Shown one piece after another: positions 1-4,701 of a stretch of DNA of 6,468 nt. The position numbers and the translations under genes are program-made. Each line of letters begins with the position of its first letter. Position 1 is the first letter of the stretch. The stretch covers positions 1 to 6,468 of the forward strand of contig JALVVQ010000306.1 in NCBI GenBank assembly GCA_027023325.1, in the 5' to 3' direction. Origin of the DNA: Campylobacteraceae bacterium. Lineage in GTDB: Bacteria > Campylobacterota > Campylobacteria > Campylobacterales > Sulfurovaceae. The notes under the pieces were generated by a model. That model had not been told where the DNA came from. It searched no databases and saw only the letters and a program-made list of their open reading frames with translations.

Positions 1-34
1 CAACGATACCGTAGCGTAATCATTTTTTTTGGAT

Positions 35-57
35 AGCACTGCTTGCATAGCAGTGCT
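35..57. terminator. Perfect 9-bp stem-loop downstream of dnaJ, possible terminator
   Basis: Positions 35-43 (AGCACTGCT) pair perfectly with 49-57 (AGCAGTGCT) around a 5-nt loop TGCAT. The hairpin lies 14 bp past the dnaJ stop codon, where a terminator is expected. However, the dnaJ transcript would run into A residues (the T8 run at 23-30 read on the other strand), not a U tract, so it is not a textbook intrinsic terminator. In the plus direction it is followed only by a mixed T/C-rich stretch. It may stabilise the dnaJ 3' end or act as a weak terminator. The outer hexamers also match a CIRCE operator core (see findings). Confidence 0.5.
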
Positions 58-71
58 GTTTCCTCCCTTCT

Positions 72-1196
72 CTAACCTTTAAACCATCCTTTTATTCTTT
101 CAAATGTACTTTCAAAGTTACTTTTATGTGGACGACTTTCGACACCATAGCTTTCCTGTATGGCTTCCAGAAGCTCTTTTTGTTCTTCGGTAATCTTATT
201 GGGTAGGATCATCTTGACTTGGGCGATTAGGCGTCCTTTTCGTCCAGAGTGTACATCTGCGACCCCTTCTCCCTTGAAGACAAACTGCTCTTTGTCCCTT
301 GTCCCCTCTTTGAGATTTAATTCGATTTCACCACTTAGCGAAGGGATGGCGATAGTCTCACCCAAAATACACTGGGTGAAAAAGACGGGTACAGCGATGT
401 AGATATCGTTGCCGTCTCGTACAAAATGTTCATCTTCTTCCACATGGAAGGTGACATAGAGGTCACCTCGCTGCCCATGTTTGTTCTCATTGCCGTAGCC
501 CGCTACCCTCAGCCTGTTGCCTGTGTCTATGCCAGCTGGTATAGCAAACTTCACAGTCTGCTCTTGTGTCGTGTATCCTGCGGCATGACAGGATCCACAG
601 GCTTCTTGTGCAGTCTGTCCGCTGCCCTGGCACTTGGGGCACTCTTGTGCAAAGGTCATGAAGCCTTGTCGCATGACGACCTGCCCACGCCCTTCACAAT
701 AGCCACATGGCTGCATTTTCCCCTCTTTGGCACCTGTACCATGGCAGGATGTACAAGGGCTCTTGTAGTCAAGTGTAATCTCTTTTTCTACACCAAATAC
801 AGCTTCATTGAAGGGTAGATCCAGTGTGATCTCAAAATCGAGTGCATACTTGGCAGAAGGATCTCTACGCTGTCCCTGTCCGCCGAATCCTCCGCCGAAT
901 CCTCCACCAAACATAGAGTTGAAGACATCCATGATATCGTCCATACTGTTGGCATGGAAGCCTGCGCCCTGTCGCTCCAAGCCCTCTTTGCCGTATTGGT
1001 CATAGATGCGTCGTTTTTCCTCTTTCCCCAATACATCATAGGCTTCATTGATGAGCTTAAATCGCTCTTCTGCCTCTTTGTCTCCCGGGTTTTTGTCTGG
1101 GTGATATTTGATCGCCAGTTTTCGGTAGGATTTTTTGATCTCAGCGCCTGCAGCGTCTCTACTTACTTCCAGTACTTCGTAGTAATCAAGTGTCAT
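72..1196 (-). CDS. dnaJ: Molecular chaperone DnaJ (Hsp40)
   Basis: This 374-aa protein is a full-length type I Hsp40. It delivers unfolded substrates to DnaK and stimulates its ATPase in the cytoplasm. In order it shows a J domain (about 1-68) with the HPD triad at H32-P33-D34, a Gly/Phe-rich linker (about 71-112), and a zinc-binding domain with four CxxC pairs (C148/C151, C164/C167, C186/C189, C200/C203). Two C-terminal substrate-binding beta-sandwich domains follow, from about 210. The first three zinc repeats fit CxxCxGxG; the fourth reads CGSCHAAG, so its first glycine is replaced by alanine while both cysteines remain. The ATG at 1196 gives the canonical N-terminus (DYYEVLEVS) and is preceded by AGAGGA about six bases upstream. 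The gene is divergent from the Dabb/recR pair and lies apart from grpE-dnaK. Family assignment is secure. Confidence 0.98.
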   Translation of the reverse strand: MTLDYYEVLEVSRDAAGAEIKKSYRKLAIKYHPDKNPGDKEAEERFKLINEAYDVLGKEEKRRIYDQYGKEGLERQGAGFHANSMDDIMDVFNSMFGGGFGGGFGGQGQRRDPSAKYALDFEITLDLPFNEAVFGVEKEITLDYKSPCTSCHGTGAKEGKMQPCGYCEGRGQVVMRQGFMTFAQECPKCQGSGQTAQEACGSCHAAGYTTQEQTVKFAIPAGIDTGNRLRVAGYGNENKHGQRGDLYVTFHVEEDEHFVRDGNDIYIAVPVFFTQCILGETIAIPSLSGEIELNLKEGTRDKEQFVFKGEGVADVHSGRKGRLIAQVKMILPNKITEEQKELLEAIQESYGVESRPHKSNFESTFERIKGWFKG

Positions 1197-1225
1197 ATGG
1201 TTCCTCTGAGTATAAAGATTTTTCT

Positions 1226-1237
1226 GTCAAAATTGAC
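1226..1237. promoter_or_regulatory. Small dyad in the dnaJ 5' region
   Basis: GTCAA at 1226-1230 and TTGAC at 1233-1237 form a 5-bp perfect inverted repeat with a 2-bp centre. It lies between the proposed dnaJ promoter and the dnaJ start codon, so it could be a repressor site or part of the leader. It resembles neither a CIRCE nor a HAIR operator. Such short dyads arise by chance in AT-rich DNA, so confidence is low. Confidence 0.2.
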
Positions 1238-1253
1238 TAGATAGAATTTCGGC

Positions 1254-1262
1254 ATTTTACCA
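1254..1262 (-). promoter_or_regulatory. Possible extended -10 of dnaJ
   Basis: Read on the minus strand, 1262 to 1254 gives TGG-TAAAAT, an extended -10 placing the start site near 1247 and a leader of about 50 nt before the dnaJ ATG. No convincing -35 is seen. A second -10-like hexamer, TATACT (1214 to 1209, minus), is too close to the ATG to leave a Shine-Dalgarno in the transcript, so it is less likely. The site nearly abuts the opposite-strand promoter at 1271-1279, so the two promoters would be back to back. Confidence 0.35.
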
Positions 1263-1270
1263 TATTATTT

Positions 1271-1279
1271 TGATATAAT
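1271..1279 (+). promoter_or_regulatory. Extended -10 promoter of the Dabb-recR pair
   Basis: TGA-TATAAT is a perfect -10 hexamer with the upstream TG extension. It predicts a start near 1286 and a leader of about 31 nt carrying the Shine-Dalgarno AAAGGAG (1304-1310). The -35 position (about 1251-1256) is poor, as is common for the housekeeping sigma factor of Campylobacterota. Confidence 0.65.
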
Positions 1280-1316
1280 GGCAAATAAAAATAGAGATGT
1301 CCCAAAGGAGTGCTTC

Positions 1317-1607
1317 ATGGTCATGCATATAGTAATGTTTCAATTTCAAAAAGGAACATCCGAAACGATAAAAGAAGAGATTAAGCAGCAAATAGAAGAA
1401 CTTGCCGATCTGGTGCCTGGTCTTTTGAATATAAAAGTAGGGCACAACTTTGCCCAAGAGGATCGTGCGATGGATATGGTACTGATCAGTCACTTTGAGA
1501 GCAAAGAGGATCTGGACTTCTATGCGACGCATCCAGAGCATCTCAAAGTAGTGGAATATATCAAAACAGTAGCAGAGTATACCAAAGTGGTGGACTTTGA
1601 AGCATAA
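1317..1607 (+). CDS. Dabb family (stress-responsive A/B barrel) protein
   Basis: This 96-aa protein matches the Dabb fold, a small dimeric ferredoxin-like alpha+beta barrel. Visible hallmarks are the start MxMHIVMFQF, with the early histidine and hydrophobic first strand, a helix rich in E/K, and the late motif FYATHPEHLKVVEYI, the conserved HPxH region. The ATG at 1317 was chosen because AAAGGAG (1304-1310) sits 6 nt upstream. An in-frame ATG at 1278 has no ribosome site and falls in the promoter. An ATG at 1323 is a weaker alternative. Some family members are catabolic enzymes, but most bacterial single-domain members have no known substrate, so no reaction is assigned. The 3' end overlaps recR by 11 bp, which implies cotranscription and probably translational coupling. 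Confidence 0.85.
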   Translation: MVMHIVMFQFQKGTSETIKEEIKQQIEELADLVPGLLNIKVGHNFAQEDRAMDMVLISHFESKEDLDFYATHPEHLKVVEYIKTVAEYTKVVDFEA

Positions 1608-2163
1608 GGTTGCAGCCTTTGAAAATCTGGTTGAAGCTTTTCATGCGCTGCCAGGCATCGGCAAAAAAAGTGCAGTAAGGCTGGCCTATCACATTGCGGT
1701 GGAGAATGGTTTTGTCGGAGTAAAGCTGGCACAGGCGATTGAAGATGCTGTAGAGACAGTGCGAAAATGTCTGCATTGCCACAATATGAGTGAAGACGAA
1801 CTTTGTGGCATTTGTGCAGATGAGAGCAGAGACAGAAGTAAGCTCTGTATCGTGCAGAGTGCCAAGGATATATTGTCCATAGAGGAGAGTGGGGAGTTTG
1901 GCGGTGTTTATTATGTAATCTCCAGAGTGGAAGATATGGATACGCGTCACCTGAAAGCTGCGGTAGAAGGGGTAGATGAGGTGATCTTTGCTTTTCCTCC
2001 CAGTATTGCCACGGATACGATGATACTCTATATTGAAGATAAGCTGGAAGGTACCCCCGTGGTATTTACCAAGATAGCCCAGGGTGTCCCTACCGGGGTA
2101 GAGTTGGAAAATATCGATATTATGTCGCTGTCTAGAGCCCTAGAGTCAAGAGTAAGGATTTAG
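1597..2163 (+). CDS. recR: Recombination mediator protein RecR
   Basis: This 188-aa protein is RecR, which acts with RecO (and RecF) to load RecA on SSB-coated single-stranded DNA during gap repair. It has an N-terminal helix-hairpin-helix (LPGIGKKSAVRLAYH, about 18-32) and a four-cysteine zinc finger (C58-x2-C61-x8-C70-x2-C73). A Toprim domain from about 83 follows, with the ESGEFGGVYYV segment, and the C-terminus contains the family motif QGVPTGVELENID. The start is TTG at 1597, inside the end of the Dabb gene. This is the only start that gives the usual RecR N-terminus, and no strong Shine-Dalgarno precedes it, so initiation may depend on ribosomes finishing the upstream gene. Length agrees with other RecR proteins. 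The region between the Toprim strands is somewhat diverged from the usual SPLDG-type segment. Confidence 0.96.
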   Translation: MKHKVAAFENLVEAFHALPGIGKKSAVRLAYHIAVENGFVGVKLAQAIEDAVETVRKCLHCHNMSEDELCGICADESRDRSKLCIVQSAKDILSIEESGEFGGVYYVISRVEDMDTRHLKAAVEGVDEVIFAFPPSIATDTMILYIEDKLEGTPVVFTKIAQGVPTGVELENIDIMSLSRALESRVRI

Positions 2164-2177
2164 GGGGTCTTTGATAC

Positions 2178-2262
2178 TATTTTTGCCCGATACTCCGGCA
2201 GTCACAAACGCAAGCGCCCATTTCATGGGTTGAGTGCTCCTTTGTCGCATCGGGCAAAAATA
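2178..2262. repeat. 85-bp palindromic intergenic element between convergent genes
   Basis: A perfect 14-bp inverted repeat (2178-2191 with 2249-2262; core GCCCGAT/ATCGGGC flanked by A/T runs) encloses 57 bp. Further pairs stack inside: ACAAA 2204-2208 with TTTGT 2241-2245, GCA 2210-2212 with TGC 2235-2237, and CCCAT 2217-2221 with ATGGG 2225-2229 around a TTC loop. The whole unit therefore forms one long imperfect hairpin. It fills most of the 116-bp gap between the stop codons of recR and the DHH gene. It could serve as a bidirectional transcription barrier, but on both strands the GC stem is followed by A residues, not T, which is atypical for intrinsic terminators. A dispersed palindromic repeat is an alternative. 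Confidence 0.6.
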
Positions 2263-2279
2263 TTTCAATGTATTTACGC

Positions 2280-3326
2280 CTATTCCATACTCATTTTATG
2301 GATATAGTTTTGTACGAAGGTACGCACTTCTGCATAGACAAAGGAGTCTTTGTAGTCCTTGATCTTTCCGCCGCTGGCATTGGGGTGCCCGCCACCATTT
2401 CCAATCTCAGCCGCCATGAGAGAGACATCGAGTTTGTCATTGCTGCGCAATGAGAAATTACCACGGTAGTTGACATCCATATAGAAGTCCATCTCTGAAT
2501 TTTCCACTAGAAAAGTATTGCCGATAATAGAGGTGTTGCCTACATTGTAGCCGAGGATACCTCTATAGCCTTTGTAGCTAATCTCTAGTCGTTGTTTTTG
2601 TTGGGTGAGCAGTCTGGTGACATAGAAAGCGACAAGGTTGTCTTTGGTGTCGTTTTCTTCCTCGATAAAAAAACTTTTTTTGATCTGGTGCAGCGAATCA
2701 TCGAGGAGAATAGGTGCATCCTCGGTATCGATCCTCTCTCTGCCCGCTTCTATCAAGGAGATCTTGAAGAGCCTATCCTGTTCGGGAAACATGATGCGGT
2801 TGATCTCTCTGGCACCTGATATCATGCCGAGCATCACCTTTCCATAGCCAAACAGGCTGTCTTGGTCCAGCCAGATATCCACAGCATTGATGGCTTTGGT
2901 GATCTTGGCATACTGGCCCTGAGTGTCAAATCCGTAGGTCTCCTGAAGCCAATCATAGGTGATCAGTGTGGCAGAGCGGTTGGTGTCTAGAAGATACCAG
3001 TCAAACTTTTCTGCTGCGCTGGCACCGGTAGCATGATGATCGAGTAGTTGAAGTGTGGCACCCAATCGTGCTGCTTCTCTCTCGATATAGTGTCCCTCTT
3101 TGGTCGTAAGGTTGAGGTCGGTAATGAGTATGAGGGCGTTGCGTGTCTTGTCTAGGAAAATGTCACGCTCCAACTGTGCGACGATCTCTTCGAGTCTAGC
3201 CCTTACCTCCGGCCCATAATTGGCATTATAAAAGTGTGCCTGAGTGAATTGCTTGGCGCTGAGATACTGACAGCCGTAGCCATCCAGATCGATATGTGAG
3301 AGATGATAGAGGTGTTGTTTGGTCAT
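2280..3326 (-). CDS. DHH/DHHA1 family phosphoesterase
   Basis: This 348-aa cytoplasmic protein has the DHH phosphoesterase motifs in order: motif I SHIDLDG (10-16), motif II ITDLN with D70, motif III LLDHH (D96-H97-H98) and motif IV AVDIW with D150. The C-terminal DHHA1 motif GNGGGHPNASGGK (309-321) follows. The aspartates and histidines are the usual ligands for two manganese ions. The two-domain size fits the NrnA-like group, which hydrolyses nanoRNAs, pAp or cyclic dinucleotide products, rather than the larger RecJ exonuclease. The exact substrate cannot be told from sequence. The ATG at 3326 has only a weak purine-rich stretch upstream. It starts 48 bp after the Rrf2 gene on the same strand with no terminator visible, so the two may be cotranscribed. 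It converges on recR. Confidence 0.88.
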   Translation of the reverse strand: MTKQHLYHLSHIDLDGYGCQYLSAKQFTQAHFYNANYGPEVRARLEEIVAQLERDIFLDKTRNALILITDLNLTTKEGHYIEREAARLGATLQLLDHHATGASAAEKFDWYLLDTNRSATLITYDWLQETYGFDTQGQYAKITKAINAVDIWLDQDSLFGYGKVMLGMISGAREINRIMFPEQDRLFKISLIEAGRERIDTEDAPILLDDSLHQIKKSFFIEEENDTKDNLVAFYVTRLLTQQKQRLEISYKGYRGILGYNVGNTSIIGNTFLVENSEMDFYMDVNYRGNFSLRSNDKLDVSLMAAEIGNGGGHPNASGGKIKDYKDSFVYAEVRTFVQNYIHKMSME

Positions 3327-3374
3327 GGTATAGTTACTTTCTTTCTTTGTTTATTTATTTGTTGAAATGAGAGA

Positions 3375-3773
3375 TTAGAAGATATCGCTGAGCATAAGCC
3401 CATCCAAAAAGTTATCTATCTTTTTCTGGAAATTGGCTAGAAAAGGGGAGATGATGCAGGTACCTACTGCGCCGTTGGGACAGGTATCTGCATGTTCGAA
3501 ACAGTTGAATACAGCAGGGGATTTCCCCTCTGCTGCATAGATGATACTGTTGACACTGATTTCAGATATATCTCTCGAGAGAATAAACCCACCGGCTGCA
3601 CCTCTTCGGGAATCCAAAATATTTGCTTTTGCCAGACTTTGAAGAATCTTTGCAAGAAAGCTCTTGGGGATATTGAGCTCCATGGCAAGCTGTTCGGCAC
3701 CGACGGGCTTGTCTGATTTTCGTATCGCATCGAGGGAGAGTAGGGCATATTCGCTGGCTCTGGTTAATAACAT
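3375..3773 (-). CDS. Rrf2 family transcriptional regulator, probable Fe-S sensor
   Basis: The protein is 132 aa from the ATG at 3773, chosen because AAAGGG lies 7 nt upstream and because MLLTRASEYALLSL is the standard Rrf2 N-terminus. A longer frame to 3800 would add nine residues that overlap the Shine-Dalgarno. Residues 1-75 form a winged helix: the recognition region is about 25-50 (IPKSFLAKILQSLAKA) and the wing is SRRGAAGGF (55-63). Three cysteines, C91, C98 and C106, occupy the cluster-binding loop, so a [2Fe-2S] or [4Fe-4S] cofactor sensing iron-sulfur status, NO or redox is likely. The spacing (Cx6Cx7C) differs from the IscR pattern, so it is not called IscR or NsrR. The family often autoregulates, and a dyad overlaps its promoter. 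The DHH gene follows on the same strand. Confidence 0.9.
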   Translation of the reverse strand: MLLTRASEYALLSLDAIRKSDKPVGAEQLAMELNIPKSFLAKILQSLAKANILDSRRGAAGGFILSRDISEISVNSIIYAAEGKSPAVFNCFEHADTCPNGAVGTCIISPFLANFQKKIDNFLDGLMLSDIF

Positions 3774-3800
3774 AAAAATACCCTTTAAAATAGTTGTCAT

Positions 3801-3827
3801 ATTGTATTAGGAGCATTTTACTCTAAT
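3801..3827 (-). promoter_or_regulatory. Rrf2 gene promoter with overlapping candidate operator
   Basis: On the minus strand TACAAT (3806 to 3801) is a good -10, predicting a start near 3794 and a leader of about 20 nt that includes the AAAGGG ribosome site; the -35 is weak. Directly upstream and touching the -10 is an imperfect dyad, ATTAGGAG (3806-3813) against CTCTAAT (3821-3827), with one extra G in the first arm. Such a placement suits autorepression by the Rrf2 protein, but the link is inferred only from position. Confidence 0.4.
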
Positions 3828-3878
3828 TTCTGTTATTTTTCCCTTGGCTGTTATTTTTATATCCCTCTTAGTTTATTA

Positions 3879-3887
3879 TGCTAAGAT
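3879..3887 (+). promoter_or_regulatory. Possible extended -10 upstream of the rpsO leader
   Basis: TGC-TAAGAT at 3879-3887 is an extended -10-like motif with no clear -35. It would start RNA near 3894, only a few bases before the 5' arm of the large inverted repeat at 3898, so the entire folded element would be the rpsO leader. Alternatives are CATAAT at 3894-3899 and TAATAA at 4164-4169; the last would leave only a very short leader that excludes the structure. Confidence 0.35.
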
Positions 3888-3897
3888 TGCGTTCATA

Positions 3898-4167
3898 ATT
3901 ACCGCACTAAGTGAATACCTCAATTTTTGATGTAATGATTTCGTTCATAATCAAGGCAGATTTTTGAAGGACTCGCCTTAGCGAATTCTAGAAAATCTAA
4001 CGCAGAGTATGAGCGAAAGCATTACACTCTTCGGGAAGAGCGAAAAGAGGCAAGCTGTAAGCAGATAAATTTTTGAATTACCTACGGGTAGTCCTACAAA
4101 TTTCTCTACTCACATCTCACCTCTTTTCGCTCTTTCAAAAGTTGAGGTATTTACTTAGTGCGGTAAT
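3898..4167. repeat. 270-bp nested inverted-repeat element upstream of rpsO
   Basis: Outer arms 3898-3930 and 4135-4167 are complementary over 33 positions. The only two non-Watson-Crick pairs (3913/4152 and 3924/4141) are both G-U in plus-strand RNA. Two inner stems abut them without gaps: 3931-3949 with 4008-4026 (19 positions, one mismatch, one G-U) and 4036-4050 with 4120-4134 (15 perfect pairs). They are joined by a 9-nt linker at 4027-4035, so the predicted fold is a three-way junction. Smaller stems lie inside: 3958-3964 with 3992-3998, and 4063-4072 with 4098-4107 (one mismatch). No credible coding sequence is present. It is either a MITE-like element or a structured leader RNA. A clear target-site duplication is not visible; ATAA at 3895-3898 and 4166-4169 is a weak candidate. 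Confidence 0.8.
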
Positions 4168-4189
4168 AAATACCAATCAGGAGGTCATT

Positions 4190-4459
4190 ATGGCTTTAGA
4201 TCAGGCGAAGAAACAAGAGATTGTCGCTAAATACGGACGCGGTGAGAATGATACTGGCTCAACAGAAGTACAGGTTGCACTTATTACTGAAAGAATTACT
4301 TATCTTACAGAACACTTGAAAACAAATAAAAAAGATCACTCTTCAAGACTGGGACTACTCAAGTTGGTAGGACAGAGAAGAAGATTGATGAGATATCTCA
4401 GAAAGACAGATTTCGCAAGATACAATACCATCAAAGAAGCATTGGGTCTTAGAAACTAA
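4190..4459 (+). CDS. rpsO: 30S ribosomal protein S15
   Basis: This 89-aa protein has the S15 signature NDTGSTEVQVALIT (20-33) and the C-terminal RRRLMRYLRKTDFARY segment, with the usual length for the family. S15 binds the three-way junction of 16S rRNA helices 20-22 early in assembly of the small-subunit platform. The RNA-contact residues known from E. coli are kept (H42, D49 and S52, counting Met). The neighbouring loop is NKKDHSSRLG, where E. coli has HKKDHHSRRG. The ATG at 4190 was chosen because a perfect AGGAGG (4179-4184) precedes it by 5 nt. The in-frame extension upstream to 4073 runs through the inverted repeat and gives residues foreign to S15. Many bacteria autoregulate rpsO through folded leaders, so the element just upstream may matter. 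It is monocistronic here. Confidence 0.98.
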   Translation: MALDQAKKQEIVAKYGRGENDTGSTEVQVALITERITYLTEHLKTNKKDHSSRLGLLKLVGQRRRLMRYLRKTDFARYNTIKEALGLRN

Positions 4460-4468
4460 ATGCAAATC

Positions 4469-4492
4469 TGGTTCGGCATAACGGTCGAACCA
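4469..4492 (+). terminator. Stem-loop after rpsO, probable terminator
   Basis: TGGTTCG (4469-4475) pairs with CGAACCA (4486-4492), extended inward by a G-U and a C-G pair, leaving a 6-nt loop. It begins 9 bp after the rpsO stop codon. The following bases are pyrimidine-rich (CTTCTCCCT) rather than a pure T run, so termination may be partial. Its position before the separate grpE promoter supports a transcription boundary. Confidence 0.5.
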
Positions 4493-4614
4493 CTTCTCCC
4501 TAAATGATTTTTCCAACCTTATCTTCCCCCTATTTTTTACTCCCACACCATAAAAACATATTTCTATATCACACATATCGTCTCTGGCTAGTCTATTTTA
4601 GCCTATAAAGTTAT

Positions 4615-4637
4615 ACTTGATACAAAGTGACTAAAGT
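4615..4637. promoter_or_regulatory. HAIR-like HspR operator, distal copy
   Basis: ACTTGATA-N7-ACTAAAGT matches the HspR-associated inverted repeat (ACTTGAGT-N7-ACTCAAGT) at 13 of 16 positions with the exact spacer. It forms the first of two boxes in direct orientation with a 26-bp period upstream of the grpE start site. The consensus is from established work on HspR in Streptomyces and Helicobacter; binding here is inferred. Confidence 0.5.
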
Positions 4638-4640
4638 ATG

Positions 4641-4663
4641 ACTTGACAACGAGTGACTCAATA
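4641..4663. promoter_or_regulatory. HAIR-like HspR operator overlapping the grpE -35
   Basis: ACTTGACA-N7-ACTCAATA matches the HAIR consensus at 12 of 16 positions with the exact 7-bp spacer. Its left arm contains the -35 hexamer and its right arm lies in the promoter spacer, so a bound protein would block RNA polymerase. With the box 26 bp upstream it forms a repeat ACTTGA-N5-AGTGACT seen twice. Confidence 0.55.
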
Positions 4664-4672
4664 TGGTATGAT
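4643..4672 (+). promoter_or_regulatory. Strong sigma70-type promoter of grpE-dnaK
   Basis: A consensus -35 TTGACA (4643-4648), an 18-bp spacer and an extended -10 TGG-TATGAT (4664-4672) predict a start near 4679. The leader of about 23 nt carries AAGGAG just before the grpE ATG. A consensus -35 is unusual for this lineage and suits a promoter that is strong when its repressor is released. Confidence 0.7.
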
Positions 4673-4701
4673 ACCGTCATTATCGACCAAAAGGAGTAGA
4701 T

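Noticed and set aside
426..818. Plus-strand frame of 130 codons opposite dnaJ
   Set aside because: It lies wholly antisense to a secure dnaJ; its cysteine- and leucine-rich product is a shadow of the zinc-finger and beta-domain codons.
1169..1191. AATCAAGT near the dnaJ start as a HAIR right arm
   Set aside because: The partner arm matches only 3 of 8 positions and the site is inside the dnaJ coding sequence, so it is probably chance.
1561..1950. Minus-strand frame of 129 codons opposite recR
   Set aside because: It overlaps two well-supported plus-strand genes and has no recognisable motifs or ribosome site.
2232..2238. GAGTGCT, a CIRCE half-site
   Set aside because: No matching AGCACTC arm lies at the required distance; the bases belong to the 85-bp palindromic unit.
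4073..4189. A 39-residue N-terminal extension of the rpsO frame starting at a TTG
   Set aside because: It runs through the inverted repeat, resembles no S15 N-terminus and lacks a ribosome site, while AGGAGG precedes the ATG at 4190.
3774..4189. CRISPR array or tRNA gene in the long non-coding stretch
   Set aside because: Repeats are inverted and nested, not regularly spaced direct repeats, and no tRNA cloverleaf with a T-loop motif could be found.
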